Assembly: GCA_014526335.1 (NCBI GenBank)
Contig: JACTAT010000009.1
Span: 496,001-560,000 of the forward strand
DNA: 64,000 nt
Direction of reading: 5' to 3'
From: Chrysaora quinquecirrha
Taxonomy: Eukaryota; Cnidaria; Scyphozoa; Semaeostomeae; Pelagiidae
Of this stretch, positions 54,890-64,000 are shown piece after piece. The notes beneath the pieces were generated by a model that was given only the letters and a program-made list of their open reading frames with translations, had not been told where the DNA came from and made no database searches. Position 1 is the stretch's first letter, and the number at the start of each line of letters is the position of its first letter. The position numbers and the translations under genes are program-made.

Positions 54890-55538
54890 TGTTCTTAAAA
54901 GCCCAAATCCGGGGACTGCACAATCGCTGTGGATTCGCGAATCCGTTCTGAGATGTCCTCTCGTCCCTTTCATATGATATTGTATAAGTCGTTTTGATTA
55001 AACACCAGCTTTTTGACTGGCAGACTATTTATGCATGGCCTATTATCTGTAATAACCTGGCTTGCTTTGGGATTAAAAAACCATGTATAAATGAGGACAC
55101 CGCTGCGAATGGATATCAGCTGTCTTGTGTTTGTATTGAGATACATACCAGTTGAGGTGAATTCGCGGCCTGTGGAATATATTCGAATGAATTAGGCGCA
55201 TGGTACTTGCTGTATTGTTATGAATTGATTTCCACTGAAACCAACCGATATACGAGTAAATGAATGGACTCTAATCATAAACTTTGCATTCTTATTGCGT
55301 TAGGATGTATCGTTTGATGCACATTGACTGGACGTGCTAAAATTCCTCATCCAAGCCTAATTTTTTGTTTTTGTAGCTGCTGCTTATACAAGCTGTTTAC
55401 TTGGCTGTGCAAAGCTGTTTTGTTAATAAACACGTTGCTTTAATTTGAAGATAAAGATCAATCTAAATTGGTAAGCTGCTTGATTAGTTGTTGTTGTTTT
55501 TCAGTTTCTTAAACCACTATAATCACTACATAGCTAGC
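54890..55538. other. Intergenic, nothing recognised
   Basis: No exon, RNA gene or clear repeat was supported. Confidence 0.4.
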
Positions 55539-55901
55539 TCTACATTTTTTTAATAAGCAACCGCTCAATAAGCAACTAGGGCTGAACTGACCTTAAAATT
55601 AAGCAACTTGAGGGCTCAACTGAATCACTGTAAGCAACTAAGAAGTAAAACAACCAAGCTTATACGCCAAGAAATTGTTTGTTTTTATGTTTTGCATGTT
55701 GAAGCTAACGTTTTTCCACTTACTGTCTCCCGAAGTTCATGTTATAGGCCTAACAGTTGATGATTTTGACCCGCATATTCAGGGGTGGTTGTTAGGTCCA
55801 AAAATGTTAAGCCACTTTTAAGCAACGTTGAGGGATGAAATATCTAAAATTCTAAGCAACTTTGAGGGCTGGATAAAAGTCCAGTTGCTTATTAAAAAAT
55901 A
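55539..55901. mobile_element. MITE with TTTTTTAATAAGCAAC ends (family C)
   Basis: TACATTTTTTTAATAAGCAAC on the left and GTCCAGTTGCTTATTAAAAAATA on the right; interior TAAGCAACTTGAGGGCT words are repeated. Related to 28500-28935, where the same right end (GAGGGCTGGACCAAAGTCCAGTTGC, in part) is seen. Confidence 0.75.
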
Positions 55902-55960
55902 CTGTGAATTCGATTTGGTTTAACTTCCGAATATCAGAAGTATAGCTAAGTTACTAAATA

Positions 55961-56324
55961 CACGTCTTTTTGAAGAAACACCTTTTTAAAAGGAACTCGA
56001 GACTGAAAATTTCCAACATTAAGGAACTTTAAGGAACTATCAAGGCTCATGAGAAACTAAGAATGATTCTTTCATAAGCAAGACGATCTATACAACTAAA
56101 TATACGAATAACAACATCTGTCCTATCCTACTTTCCAAAAAGACCCCCAAAAGACTCCGAGTTAGAAAACGAAACAAGTTTAAATTTTCTATTAAACAAG
56201 TTTAGATTTGCTGTAAAAGTGAGTATTCAAACATACCTCATGATAAGAAACAGAAAGAACTTTCAGCCTCATTTTGTTAAAAGATTAAGGAATTCCAGCC
56301 TCGGTTCGCTATAAAATAGAAGTG
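55961..56324. mobile_element. MITE with CACGTCTTTTT / AAAATAGAAGTG ends
   Basis: TA|CACGTCTTTTTGAAGAAACACC and CGGTTCGCTATAAAATAGAAGTG|TTA. Interior words TTAAGGAACT, GGCTCATGAGAAACTAAGAAT are shared with 62301-62400, and AAGGAACTTTAGG with 58790-58846. Probably a derivative of family B. Confidence 0.6.
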
Positions 56325-56454
56325 TTACTTGAAATTCAAAGATCAGAAGTATATGTACTACATTCTTACTACATAGTCAGAAAGGCTACATTTTCCAAAC
56401 CTAACAAATTTGAACACTCGACGTTAGTTGTTCAGAAACCTTCATCAAAGTACG

Positions 56455-56640
56455 TCACGAATGGTAGCTAGCTACTAATTTTAACAAATTTATTGAAAGG
56501 TCTTCGGTTCAAATCCAAGGTAGGAAGCCCAAACTACAAAAGACCACCCTTAGTCAGTGCCAATGTAGAGGTCGGCCTAGCGTTGATATTCCAAAGATGA
56601 CTGCTAAGTGATCGAGACTTAACAAGCAATAGAACTGGAA
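56455..56640 (+). repeat. tRNA-derived SINE, second copy
   Basis: CTTCGGTTCAAATCCAAGG (box B like) is followed by CAAAAGACCACCCTTAGTCAG, CAATGTAGAGGTCGGCCTAG, CGTTGATATT and ACTGCTAAGT, the same 3' body as the minus-strand SINE at 32292-32545. Confidence 0.6.
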
Positions 56641-58071
56641 TAATGCCGAATACTTAAAAAATCTGAACTAGAATTAGAACTAGTGAATCGGAACTCAGAG
56701 GTTTTTTGTAGCATGTTATTATTTCATCGCTCTGCTTCTTTGGAAAACAGCGTTATGCAGTAGAAAAAAGAATTTTAAATGAAACAATAAGCGTTTATCT
56801 CTGCGTTTTATATACAATACTTGCAGGAGACTAAAACATTATAGTTAAATAGATAATTTCACTTTTTCTCAAGCGATAAGATACATTAGCTTTATAACTT
56901 TATCAGTGAAAGCTGACTACCTTAATGTGAGAATTTAGACGGAACCTGCTCTTTGTAAGCTAAAAGGGGCATACAAGTACTACAGTCGTTAAATGATAGA
57001 TTCGACGAAAAATAAATGCGTAAGATAGGAACCAAACCCTTCATCCAACATTTTAGAAGCCCTACACGTTTTTAAGAAACCTTTGTTCTGAGTTACGGCT
57101 GGACTTCCTTATTTTTTTTTTTTTGTAAATTAGGCTTAAAGTTCCTGATACTGTTCCTAAGGTGTTCTGTATAAAAGAAAAACATGTTATTAGGGTTTTC
57201 GGAGTATTGGATATTTTCAGAAAAATCGACGTGATATGGGATGATTTTGAAAGAATAAAGTGTAGGTATAATGGGATATTTTGTGAAATTCTGGGATAAA
57301 CGAGAGATATTTCAAGAAAACGCACAGGGAATATGAAGGGGAAGAAATATGTTGGGAAAATTGTAGGGGATAATGGGTGTATGGACACCCTCTAATAGAG
57401 GCTGTGGTATTTTGTGGAATAGGATTCTTTTTATCAGTACTTGCAGGACTTGCTGCAGGTCTTGTCCATGGTTTTGATTTCCCCAGTTGAATTAGTGACC
57501 CTTTCCTCTATATAGCCTTCCCCTATCTTTATATAAATATTACATTGAAGTATAGAAGTTGGAGAATGATACAATTGTAGAATTCTTACATTATGTTTCA
57601 ATTCAAAGCCATTGTCCGGTTGATTCACGCCTGCTCTGTCGTTGGCTTTGTTGTGTGATTGTTTTGATGTTTGGAGTTTGCTGCTCAGGTAAACTAAATA
57701 AGTCTAAAAGATCGTTTACGTTTACCGAAGAAAAACATTTTTTTATATCTAGACAATATTGTCTCAAGTAGCAGAGCGTAACAGTTTATGGAATTTTGAG
57801 ATGTCTGTCACCCCGTCAAAAAAGCTTACCTAATCCTGTTGACATAGTCCTTGTGTAGGAGTCTTATAAGCGAGTTGGGTAGGAGCAGGGGGGAGACATA
57901 TTGTTTTAAATATTGTATTTTTGGACATTCAATCAAACTGGCTTGATAAAGTTCCTGGTTCAGTTTCACTGAGGCGTATTGAACGTAGACTTTCAAAATC
58001 ATGTAAATTTTTCTTTATTTAGCGGAAAAACATATTACAGATACGTCACGCATTTCATTTCTCTCTTTCAG
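56641..58071. other. 5' flank of the Robo-like gene
   Basis: No coding exon was identified. Because the first coding exon is preceded by an acceptor (TTTCAG at 58066-58071), at least one untranslated exon should lie upstream, possibly here; its position could not be chosen. Confidence 0.4.
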
Positions 58072-61000
58072 TTGCCAAAGAAAAGTAATCATGATGAGAC
58101 CAAGGAGAACCAAGATTGAGTTAATACTAGTTTTGTTAGTAACGCTATTGCATGTGGTGTCATCGCAAGGTAAGAGTTGCTTGAATAAAAATAAATGTAC
58201 AAGGGACTATAGCCAAAGGCTGCCCTCCTGTTTGACATTTTGCGTTTCGGCTATGTTGAGCCTTCCTCAGCACCATACATATTTATTTATACATTTGTGA
58301 TGAATGGCAGTCACGACAATAGATGGGATTCGAACCTGGACTGCATGACCAGAGAGCCAACGACATTTCCACTGAGCTATAGAGCTCAATGAAATCGCCG
58401 AGTAACTCTTCCAGTCATGCAGCCCAAGATTCTCCTCCCGTTTGGCTTTTTGTATTTCGACTATGTTGAGCCTTCTGTAGCACCATATGCAAAAATTCTA
58501 AGAACTTATACTACTAAAAATTAAATCGCTAAGGAACTCTACAATTTTGAATACTATACCTTAATCAAGGCAAGTAATGAAGAATGAGGAAGCCGGTTCC
58601 ATTGATTTGCAATCACAATTCACATAAATTGTATGTTACGCATGTACCAAGTATTTCCTTGATTGAGTAGTTTCCAGCTTTGCTTGCATAGAAGTGTCTC
58701 TTTATAATTGTCATGCATTATATATGCTGTAAAAGTTAAGAAACTATTAAGGAAGTTTTGGTACTACAATTTCATCAAAAGAGATCGGAAAATAAGGAAC
58801 TTTAGGAATTAGGCCTTGAGCTAGGTTCCTTATAAAATAAAAAGTGTATACCAGCTTTAATCTATATATTCTAATTATGTTACCCTTTTCTCTAGATAAA
58901 CTTCCTTACATCAAAAATGGTCCCAAAGATGTTTTAATCAACAGAGGATCAAGCTTAAAGCTTCCTTGTGCTTCAACTGGTGATCCTAAGCCAATAATTA
59001 CATGGTATAAAGACGGTGACGCTGTATCGCTTGGGGGCAAAGTCAAACAGTTACAAGATGGTACGCTGTATTTCGAGAGAGTCAGAAAAAGTAGCCGCAG
59101 ATCAGACGCTGGGGTCTACTGGTGTGTTGCTAAGAATTCTAATGGTGATGCTAGAAGTATGAACGCGACTGTAACGGTTATATGTAAGTATAAGGCCCTG
59201 GCCAAAGTTCAAACATTTTTTCAAACTTCCAAACATTATTTGTGGAACATTTGATGTTTGCTTAACCAACAAGGTGTTCTACCGTTTGGCCACATGCCAA
59301 TATTGCTTGGCAAACATTTTTTTTGAAAGCAAAAATGCGTTTGAACTACTTGAAGAATTTTCGCTGATTTTTTGTCAAGCAAGGTTTTGTGACATTGCCG
59401 TTTAAATTTGGCATTGTTTATTGAGTGTTTGTGAACTAATAGTTATTGTATCATTTTTCTTTAGATATCAGTAGGAGATTCAAAATAAATCCAAAAAGTA
59501 CTGAAACAAGCTTGCTTAGTTTTATTCAACTGGACTGCCAGCCACCCGATGCTTTTCCTGAACCGACTGTTACGTGGGAGAAGAATTCCAAAGCGATTAA
59601 TACTAACGATAGGATTAGAACTCAGAGTCTTGGTTCTGTCTACCATCTGAGAATAAGCAATGCTCTGCAACAGGATACTGGCAATTATTCGTGTGTTGCT
59701 GTAAATAAGGCTGGATCTAGGGTTAGCAGTACTGCGACGATCAGAATACTGGGTAAGTTATGATATAGATATGTTTTATAAACTCTGGTGGTGAAACCGC
59801 GTCGAGCAATGTAAAGCCGGGGCTACACGTTCGATTTTTTGCCTGTTTTGGCTACGCGACATGCCTGAAAATGTCCTGTTCTGAGAAATCCTGAGGTGGC
59901 TACACGCTGCGACAAAATGCTCCGACAGAAGTTCTGTGACAGTCAACTTGCGGGATAAGAAGAATGTGTCCTAGAAAATTTCCAGGAAAAGGCGCGAAAA
60001 CAATGCAATGTATTGCGTCGCTAATGAAAGAAACGGCTACACGCTGTGACATTACTACGACATGCCACAATTTGTCGCCAAAAGTTCAACAAAATCAATG
60101 TTCTGCGACCGTGTTTCTGCAGGTTGCAGAACATTTTGTTTGAAAATCTGTCCCTGGCTACACGTGCAACTTTAAGTTTTTAAGTTCGTGGCGACAATTT
60201 TTTATCGTGTCTTGTCGCTATTTCAAGCAAAAAGTCGCAAATGTAGCCGCGGCTTAATGTATGCCAGTAGAGAGCTGACACCGTGTTACTCGTGACAGTT
60301 TAACTACTAAAGTTCATTATCAAATTAGAATTTCCCGTTAATATTGCATTACACCTTTTCAACTGGGCCCTTTTCATTAGCGTGTAGCCATTTTTTTTCA
60401 TTAGCCGACGTTGTAGAAAAAAGTGTCCTTTAATTGAGATTCCATTGTATTCCAATCGTCATAATGCCGACGTTTTGGTTGTCACAATGTCAGAATTTTT
60501 TAAGTGAATAGAGACCTTGGATATCATTCTGATGATGTAACATCTCTTATAAAGTCAAAAACTAAGAAGGCCACTCTAACATATTTAACTTTCTTTTAAC
60601 TATGCACTGTTGCAAGTACAGGTATATTATCAACCAACTTTGTTTTTACATCCATACTTGAGGCTTTGCATTTTCACTAAGCAGTCATTCTTTTTTGCAG
60701 TACCTCCGTCTGTTTCTGTCTATCGAAGAAAGATAACTGTATATGAACAAGACAAAGTCGATATGTCATGCCAGACGACGGGGGTTCCACAGCCGACCGT
60801 TAATTGGTACAAGAAAGGAGGCGAACTGCCTTTGTCAGGAAGGATGCGGTATCTTTCAGCGAATAGAATCCAGATAACCAGTGCCGAGTTATCAGATGCT
60901 GGTGTTTTTATTTGCAGAGCTGTGAACAGTGAAGGCATTACTGAAGCTAATGTCACACTTGTTGTTAAAAGTACGTATAATGTATTTTTTATTTTAGGCC

Positions 61001-63784
61001 CAGTTTTGGCGGATTTTTTGGTTTTTTCTCGCTTGATCTAGACTTTCGCTATGATTTCGTATCCACAATAGTACGCAAAAATACCACCCCATCAAGCATA
61101 ATACCCACCACATCAAGCATTAATAATCTACCACAGTGGTGCGTATCCTCTACAGTATAGTGCGTATAGATTCGCTTAAGGTACTGATCCAAAAGGTCCC
61201 TATCCTTTCGCTGCAATTTGGGTACGCGTCACAGGTGTTTACACGGGAACGGAGCAAAATTTTCTCTGTGTTCACTGATATATTTAAATACAAGGCCGAA
61301 ACCAGATCGGCTTTATCTCCAGTTGGCTATGTTGTCAAATTTTGGCATGAAAATCTGATCTGATCAAAAAGATCGGCTACTGTTAATGGAGCGACACACA
61401 AGCAAATCAACGCTAATTACAGCAAGTGTTTAGATTTCACGAGCTCTAAAAGCGAGTCGGGGTGAAAAGTATCACCCCCAGTCATTTTTCACGGTCAAAG
61501 CCCTTATAGAATTGGGAACTTTGAAATCAATTAAATCAATAGCACGTTCACTGGGATGGTGAACCTTTGCACCTAGACAACGTTGAAGATGCTTTATACG
61601 ATTTTAGCATCGAAAACTTGAAAACTTTAAATATGTTGAAGTTTTGAAAAAGTTCAATCTCGTAGCCTTTCGTCGAATTATTATATTATTATTTTTATTT
61701 ATTATCACTTTGTTTACAATGCTGGCATGGAAAGTAGCTATAATTTAAAGTAAAACATCTTTATACAGCTAATAAAAGCCAACTATCTAAACATATGTAA
61801 CAAAGGAGTATAAAGCTATTCAATAATGTATGCTCAATTGAAGAACGTAGAACTTTAAAAACAATGATAGAACTAGTGAACGTTAAACTTTATAATCCTA
61901 GTGACGGATGGGATAAATGAAAAGGTCTATTTAAATTATGCATTATCCAATATAAATTCGTTTTTCTTCGTAGTGCTGCCGAAGTTCCTTGCCAGGCCTG
62001 GAAACCTGAAAGTCGGTGTTGGCCAAGATGCACGTTTCGAATGCAAAGTACAGGCTGAACCTGGCTACAAAATCATCTGGCAAAGAATTAACGGTGCCCA
62101 GGTTTCCTTGTTAGTCAAAGGGCAGTCAGGGAAACGGGTTGCTGTGTATGATGATGGGACACTGGTGATAAAAAATGTACAGAAAACTGATGAAGCATCA
62201 TATGTTTGTACCGTTATTAGCAGTGGTGATAAAACTGAATCTGCATCGGCGAGATTGACTGTTGTTCGTAAGTATTGCCTCATTTCAGCCTTCGTTAAAT
62301 ACACGTTTTTTATAAGGAACACCTTTGTAAGGAACTCTATGCAAGAAGTTCCCAAAAAGTTAAGGAACTCGAAGGATCTATCGAGGCTCGAATGAAAAAC
62401 TAAGAATTCCTTTTTTCAAAAAAACAAGATGGTCAATACAGTGAATAACAGAAACATATTTTCCATCGTATTTCTCAAAAAACTTCATTACTTTTTAGTT
62501 AGAAAACAATTGTTTTATAGGCTCATTTTTTTGAAAACTCAAGGAACTCCCGTCTCAACAAAATTTTATAATTTTATGAAAGAATATGTTGTTTACTGCA
62601 TACTATATATGAAATTTATTGTAATAGTATAAAACCATGTATCAAATAGAGTATGGTGCTACATTAGTCCCACAAACGAATTGCACAATTGCACCTCCAG
62701 CAGCAGCCCTCACTCTGATCCAAAATTTGCACAAAATTGTGTTATATTTTATTTTACGCATTGTAAGAGTTGTGTCATATTATTTATTGCACATCATCTG
62801 ATATATCAAATAAGCTTTATGATATTGGCGTATTAGACTTCAAAGATAGTAAAATTCGGCTATTGAACTTATTTTCTTGAGCAGGTTTTCTCTTTCATTG
62901 CAGAGAGCACAGTGCCATTACCGGAAGTGACGTTGCTGCCGTTGAATCATACAATTTTCGAGGGGTCTGATTTTAATTTGACTTGCATCGCAAAAGGCAC
63001 CCCAAAGCCAACTGTCAGCTGGCAGACTGCTTCAAGTAACTTCAAAATCACAAAGCAAACTGAAGGCGTGATCATAGAGAACAATGGTTTTGTCCACAGT
63101 TTAATACTGAAAGCAGTTAGAACTTCTGACTCTGGATCATACAGGTTTGTAGAATGTTTCATGTGTTTTCCTCGTTAATGTGTTAAGGCCTGGCTAAACG
63201 TGACATTGCCCCGCGTGACGTATCCTCTCGATGTCTCTCAGTTGAGCCACCTCCAAAAACTTTGTAGCGCGCGACAAAATTTGTAGCGAGAGACACGCAA
63301 ATGTTTCTGGGAGACAACAGAAACATTTCTTGTCTCCGCGACTCGGAAGACATGTTGCTCGCTTGTCACTCGCGTGTTTAGCCACAATGGGAGACAACAC
63401 GTCGAATACAATGTCGCGCGCGACATGTCTCCTAGTTTAGCCACAGCTTAAGGACTTGTCTAAAATAGGAGATATGACGCCTGCGACAACATTGTCACAT
63501 TTCGCCAGGCATACAGTAGAAATCCGTACAAAAACCTAGGTTTTTCTTGGGCAATAGGTTCTTAACTTATGAGTTGTTATTCTTAATTCCAGCTTGCAAG
63601 GTTCTTAGCAATGTCCTTAATAATCTGTGGTGTATTACAAATTATATAGGTGTATTCAAATCATGGCTTGTTGAATTAAATTTCTGTGAAGAAAATTATT
63701 GTTCAAACATTCTTATTCCTTTTAGGTGCATTGCTTCAAACTCTGATCGCATTGTTTCGAAAGTTGCATATTTAAAAGTCTTAC
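58072..63784 (+). CDS. Roundabout-like Ig-superfamily receptor, 5' part (runs past the right edge)
   Basis: Cell-surface receptor with an N-terminal signal peptide and five Ig domains in the window. Exons: 58072-58169 (ATG at 58091), 58896-59183, 59465-59752, 60701-60970, 61974-62267, 62904-63144, 63726-63784; all GT-AG and in phase, 506 complete residues. Residues 1-26 are a basic then hydrophobic signal peptide ending VVSSQ. Ig1 (27-122) has LPC and RRSDAGVYWCVAKN; Ig2 (123-218) has DCQPPDAFPEPTVTWEK; Ig3 (219-308) has MSCQTTGVPQPTVNWYKK; Ig4 (309-406) has RFECKVQ and SYVCTV; Ig5 (407-506) is split by a phase-2 intron before CIASNS. The Ig1 (K/R)xS-R-x-D-x-GVYxCVA and Ig2 CQPP...PEPTxxW motifs are those of Robo receptors. 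Ig1-Ig4 are each one exon bounded by phase-1 introns. Fibronectin, membrane and cytoplasmic parts, needed to prove Robo, lie beyond 64000; Dscam-, contactin- or hemicentin-like proteins remain possible. Confidence 0.82.
58190..58500 (-). repeat. tRNA-derived SINE in intron 1 of the Robo-like gene
   Basis: Minus strand: GAGCTCTATAGCTCAGTGG (box A), 30 bases, then GCAGTCCAGGTTCGAATCCC (box B) at about 58342-58361. The flanks carry a direct repeat (TATGTTGAGCCTTC...AGCACCATA at 58251-58277 and 58463-58488). The tRNA-like part cannot fold into a full functional cloverleaf as far as I can see, so it is called a SINE and not a gene. Confidence 0.7.
58780..58846. repeat. MITE right end, TTATAAAATAAAAAGTG
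   Basis: AAGGAACTTTAGGAATTAGGCC...GGTTCCTTATAAAATAAAAAGTG|TA matches the terminal part of 55961-56324 and 62301-62400. It stops 50 bases before the Ig1 exon. The left end was not found. Confidence 0.5.
59194..59420. mobile_element. Degenerate family-A MITE next to the Ig1 exon
   Basis: TAA|GGCCCTGGCCAAAG begins only 10 bases after the donor of exon 58896-59183. Inner CTACCGTTTGGCCACATG and TTTTTTGTCAAGCAAGG blocks follow in order; the right end is eroded. Confidence 0.65.
59815..60254. mobile_element. MITE with TAA duplication and AGCCGGGGCTACACG ends
   Basis: TAA|AGCCGGGGCTACACGTTCG on the left and GCAAATGTAGCCGCGGCT|TAA on the right. The interior has repeated GGCTACACGCTG(C/T)GACA words. 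440 bases, in the intron between the Ig2 and Ig3 exons. Confidence 0.8.
61048..61178. repeat. Minisatellite-type element fragment
   Basis: CGTATCCACAATAGTACGCAAAAATACCACC, CATCAAGCATAATACCCACCA and GTATAGATTCGCTTA follow the unit order of 5127-5395. In the intron after the Ig3 exon. Confidence 0.75.
61440..61640. repeat. Half copy of the foldback family of 44100-44430
   Basis: CAGTCATTTTTCACGGTCAAAGCCCTTATA, CACTGGGATGGT, CACCTAGACAA and TTTATACGATTTTAGCATCGAAA are shared in order with 44240-44420 and partly with 4690-4910. Confidence 0.6.
62301..62640. repeat. MITE related to 55961-56324
   Basis: TA|CACGTTTTTTATAAGGAACACC starts 34 bases past the Ig4 donor; GTTAAGGAACTC, ATCTATCGAGGCTCGAATGAAAAACTAAGAATTCC follow as at 56020-56070. 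The right end is unclear. Confidence 0.55.
63186..63448. mobile_element. MITE with AGGCCTGGCTAAAC ends
   Basis: TTA|AGGCCTGGCTAAACGTGACA on the left and GTCTCCTAGTTTAGCCACAGCT|TAA on the right; both ends sit in TTAA. The interior is rich in GCGCGACA(T/A) and GTCTC words. It lies in the intron that splits Ig5. Confidence 0.75.
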
Positions 63785-63841
63785 GTAAGTTAAAAACTTG
63801 ATTTGAGTATTTTTGTAGCAGTTCGTCAATTAGAACAGTTA

Positions 63842-64000
63842 AGGCCTGGCTAAACTTGGAGACATGTCGGTCGCACGCGACGCTGTCTCCCGTGACACGC
63901 TCCCCCCTTTGTAGCGCATGACAAAATTTGTATCGAAAGACACGCAAAGGTTTCTGGAAGACAATAGAAACATTTCCTGTCTCCGTGACTCGGGGGGAAA
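63842..64000. mobile_element. Second copy of the 63186-63448 MITE, cut by the window edge
   Basis: TTA|AGGCCTGGCTAAACTTGGAGACATG, GTAGCGCATGACAAAATTTGTATCGAAAGACACGC and TTTCTGGAAGACAATAGAAAC follow the same order as 63186-63345, then the window ends. Confidence 0.75.

Noticed and set aside
58310..58395. Functional tRNA gene on the minus strand
   Set aside because: Box A and B are present but acceptor stem pairing is not convincing and the sequence sits in a repeat unit; called a SINE.

Overview
This window is nuclear DNA from a metazoan, most likely an anthozoan cnidarian (sea anemone or coral type). Genes are split by GT-AG introns and are dense in short exons, the DNA is AT-rich, and introns and intergenic stretches are packed with short inverted-repeat transposons (MITEs), SINE and LINE relics and microsatellites. 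One secreted-domain gene at the left carries a Cys-rich module (ending in a GECW signature) that I associate with cnidarian genomes. No bacterial, viral or organellar content is seen.

Layout. 1-2618: repeat-rich flank with a LINE reverse-transcriptase scrap and a SINE tail. 2619-4145 (+): last two exons of a small secreted Cys-rich protein. 4146-6771: MITEs and a minisatellite. 6772-24873 (+): very long-chain acyl-CoA dehydrogenase (ACADVL), 25 coding exons resolved. Two problems are visible: the exon for the FAD/substrate-site TEP...GSD segment cannot be found between 12715 and 13634, and one T is missing from a T-run at 20248-20251. 24874-29493: MITEs, including a hAT-type element with a perfect 8-bp target duplication. 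29494-45740 (-): complete cystathionine beta-synthase (CBS), 17 coding exons, 564 residues, with catalytic lysine, heme ligands and the regulatory CBS-domain pair intact. 45741-58071: gene-poor, with SINE-like and MITE sequence, a long GAT array and local duplications. 58072-end (+): 5' part of a roundabout (Robo)-like immunoglobulin receptor, one Ig domain per exon for Ig1-Ig4, running off the right edge.

The three main genes have no evident joint pathway: mitochondrial fatty-acid oxidation (ACADVL), transsulfuration (CBS) and cell-surface guidance or adhesion (Robo-like). The strongest non-genic signal is the repeat landscape. One palindromic MITE family with TTA/TAA target duplications (PIF/Harbinger-like by that criterion) occurs at least eleven times, in introns of all three main genes and between them. 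Other families have TA, 8-bp and 9-bp duplications that can be read directly. I found no convincing new multigene system; the most useful leads are the two ACADVL defects, the retained CBS gene, and the well-delimited non-autonomous transposons.
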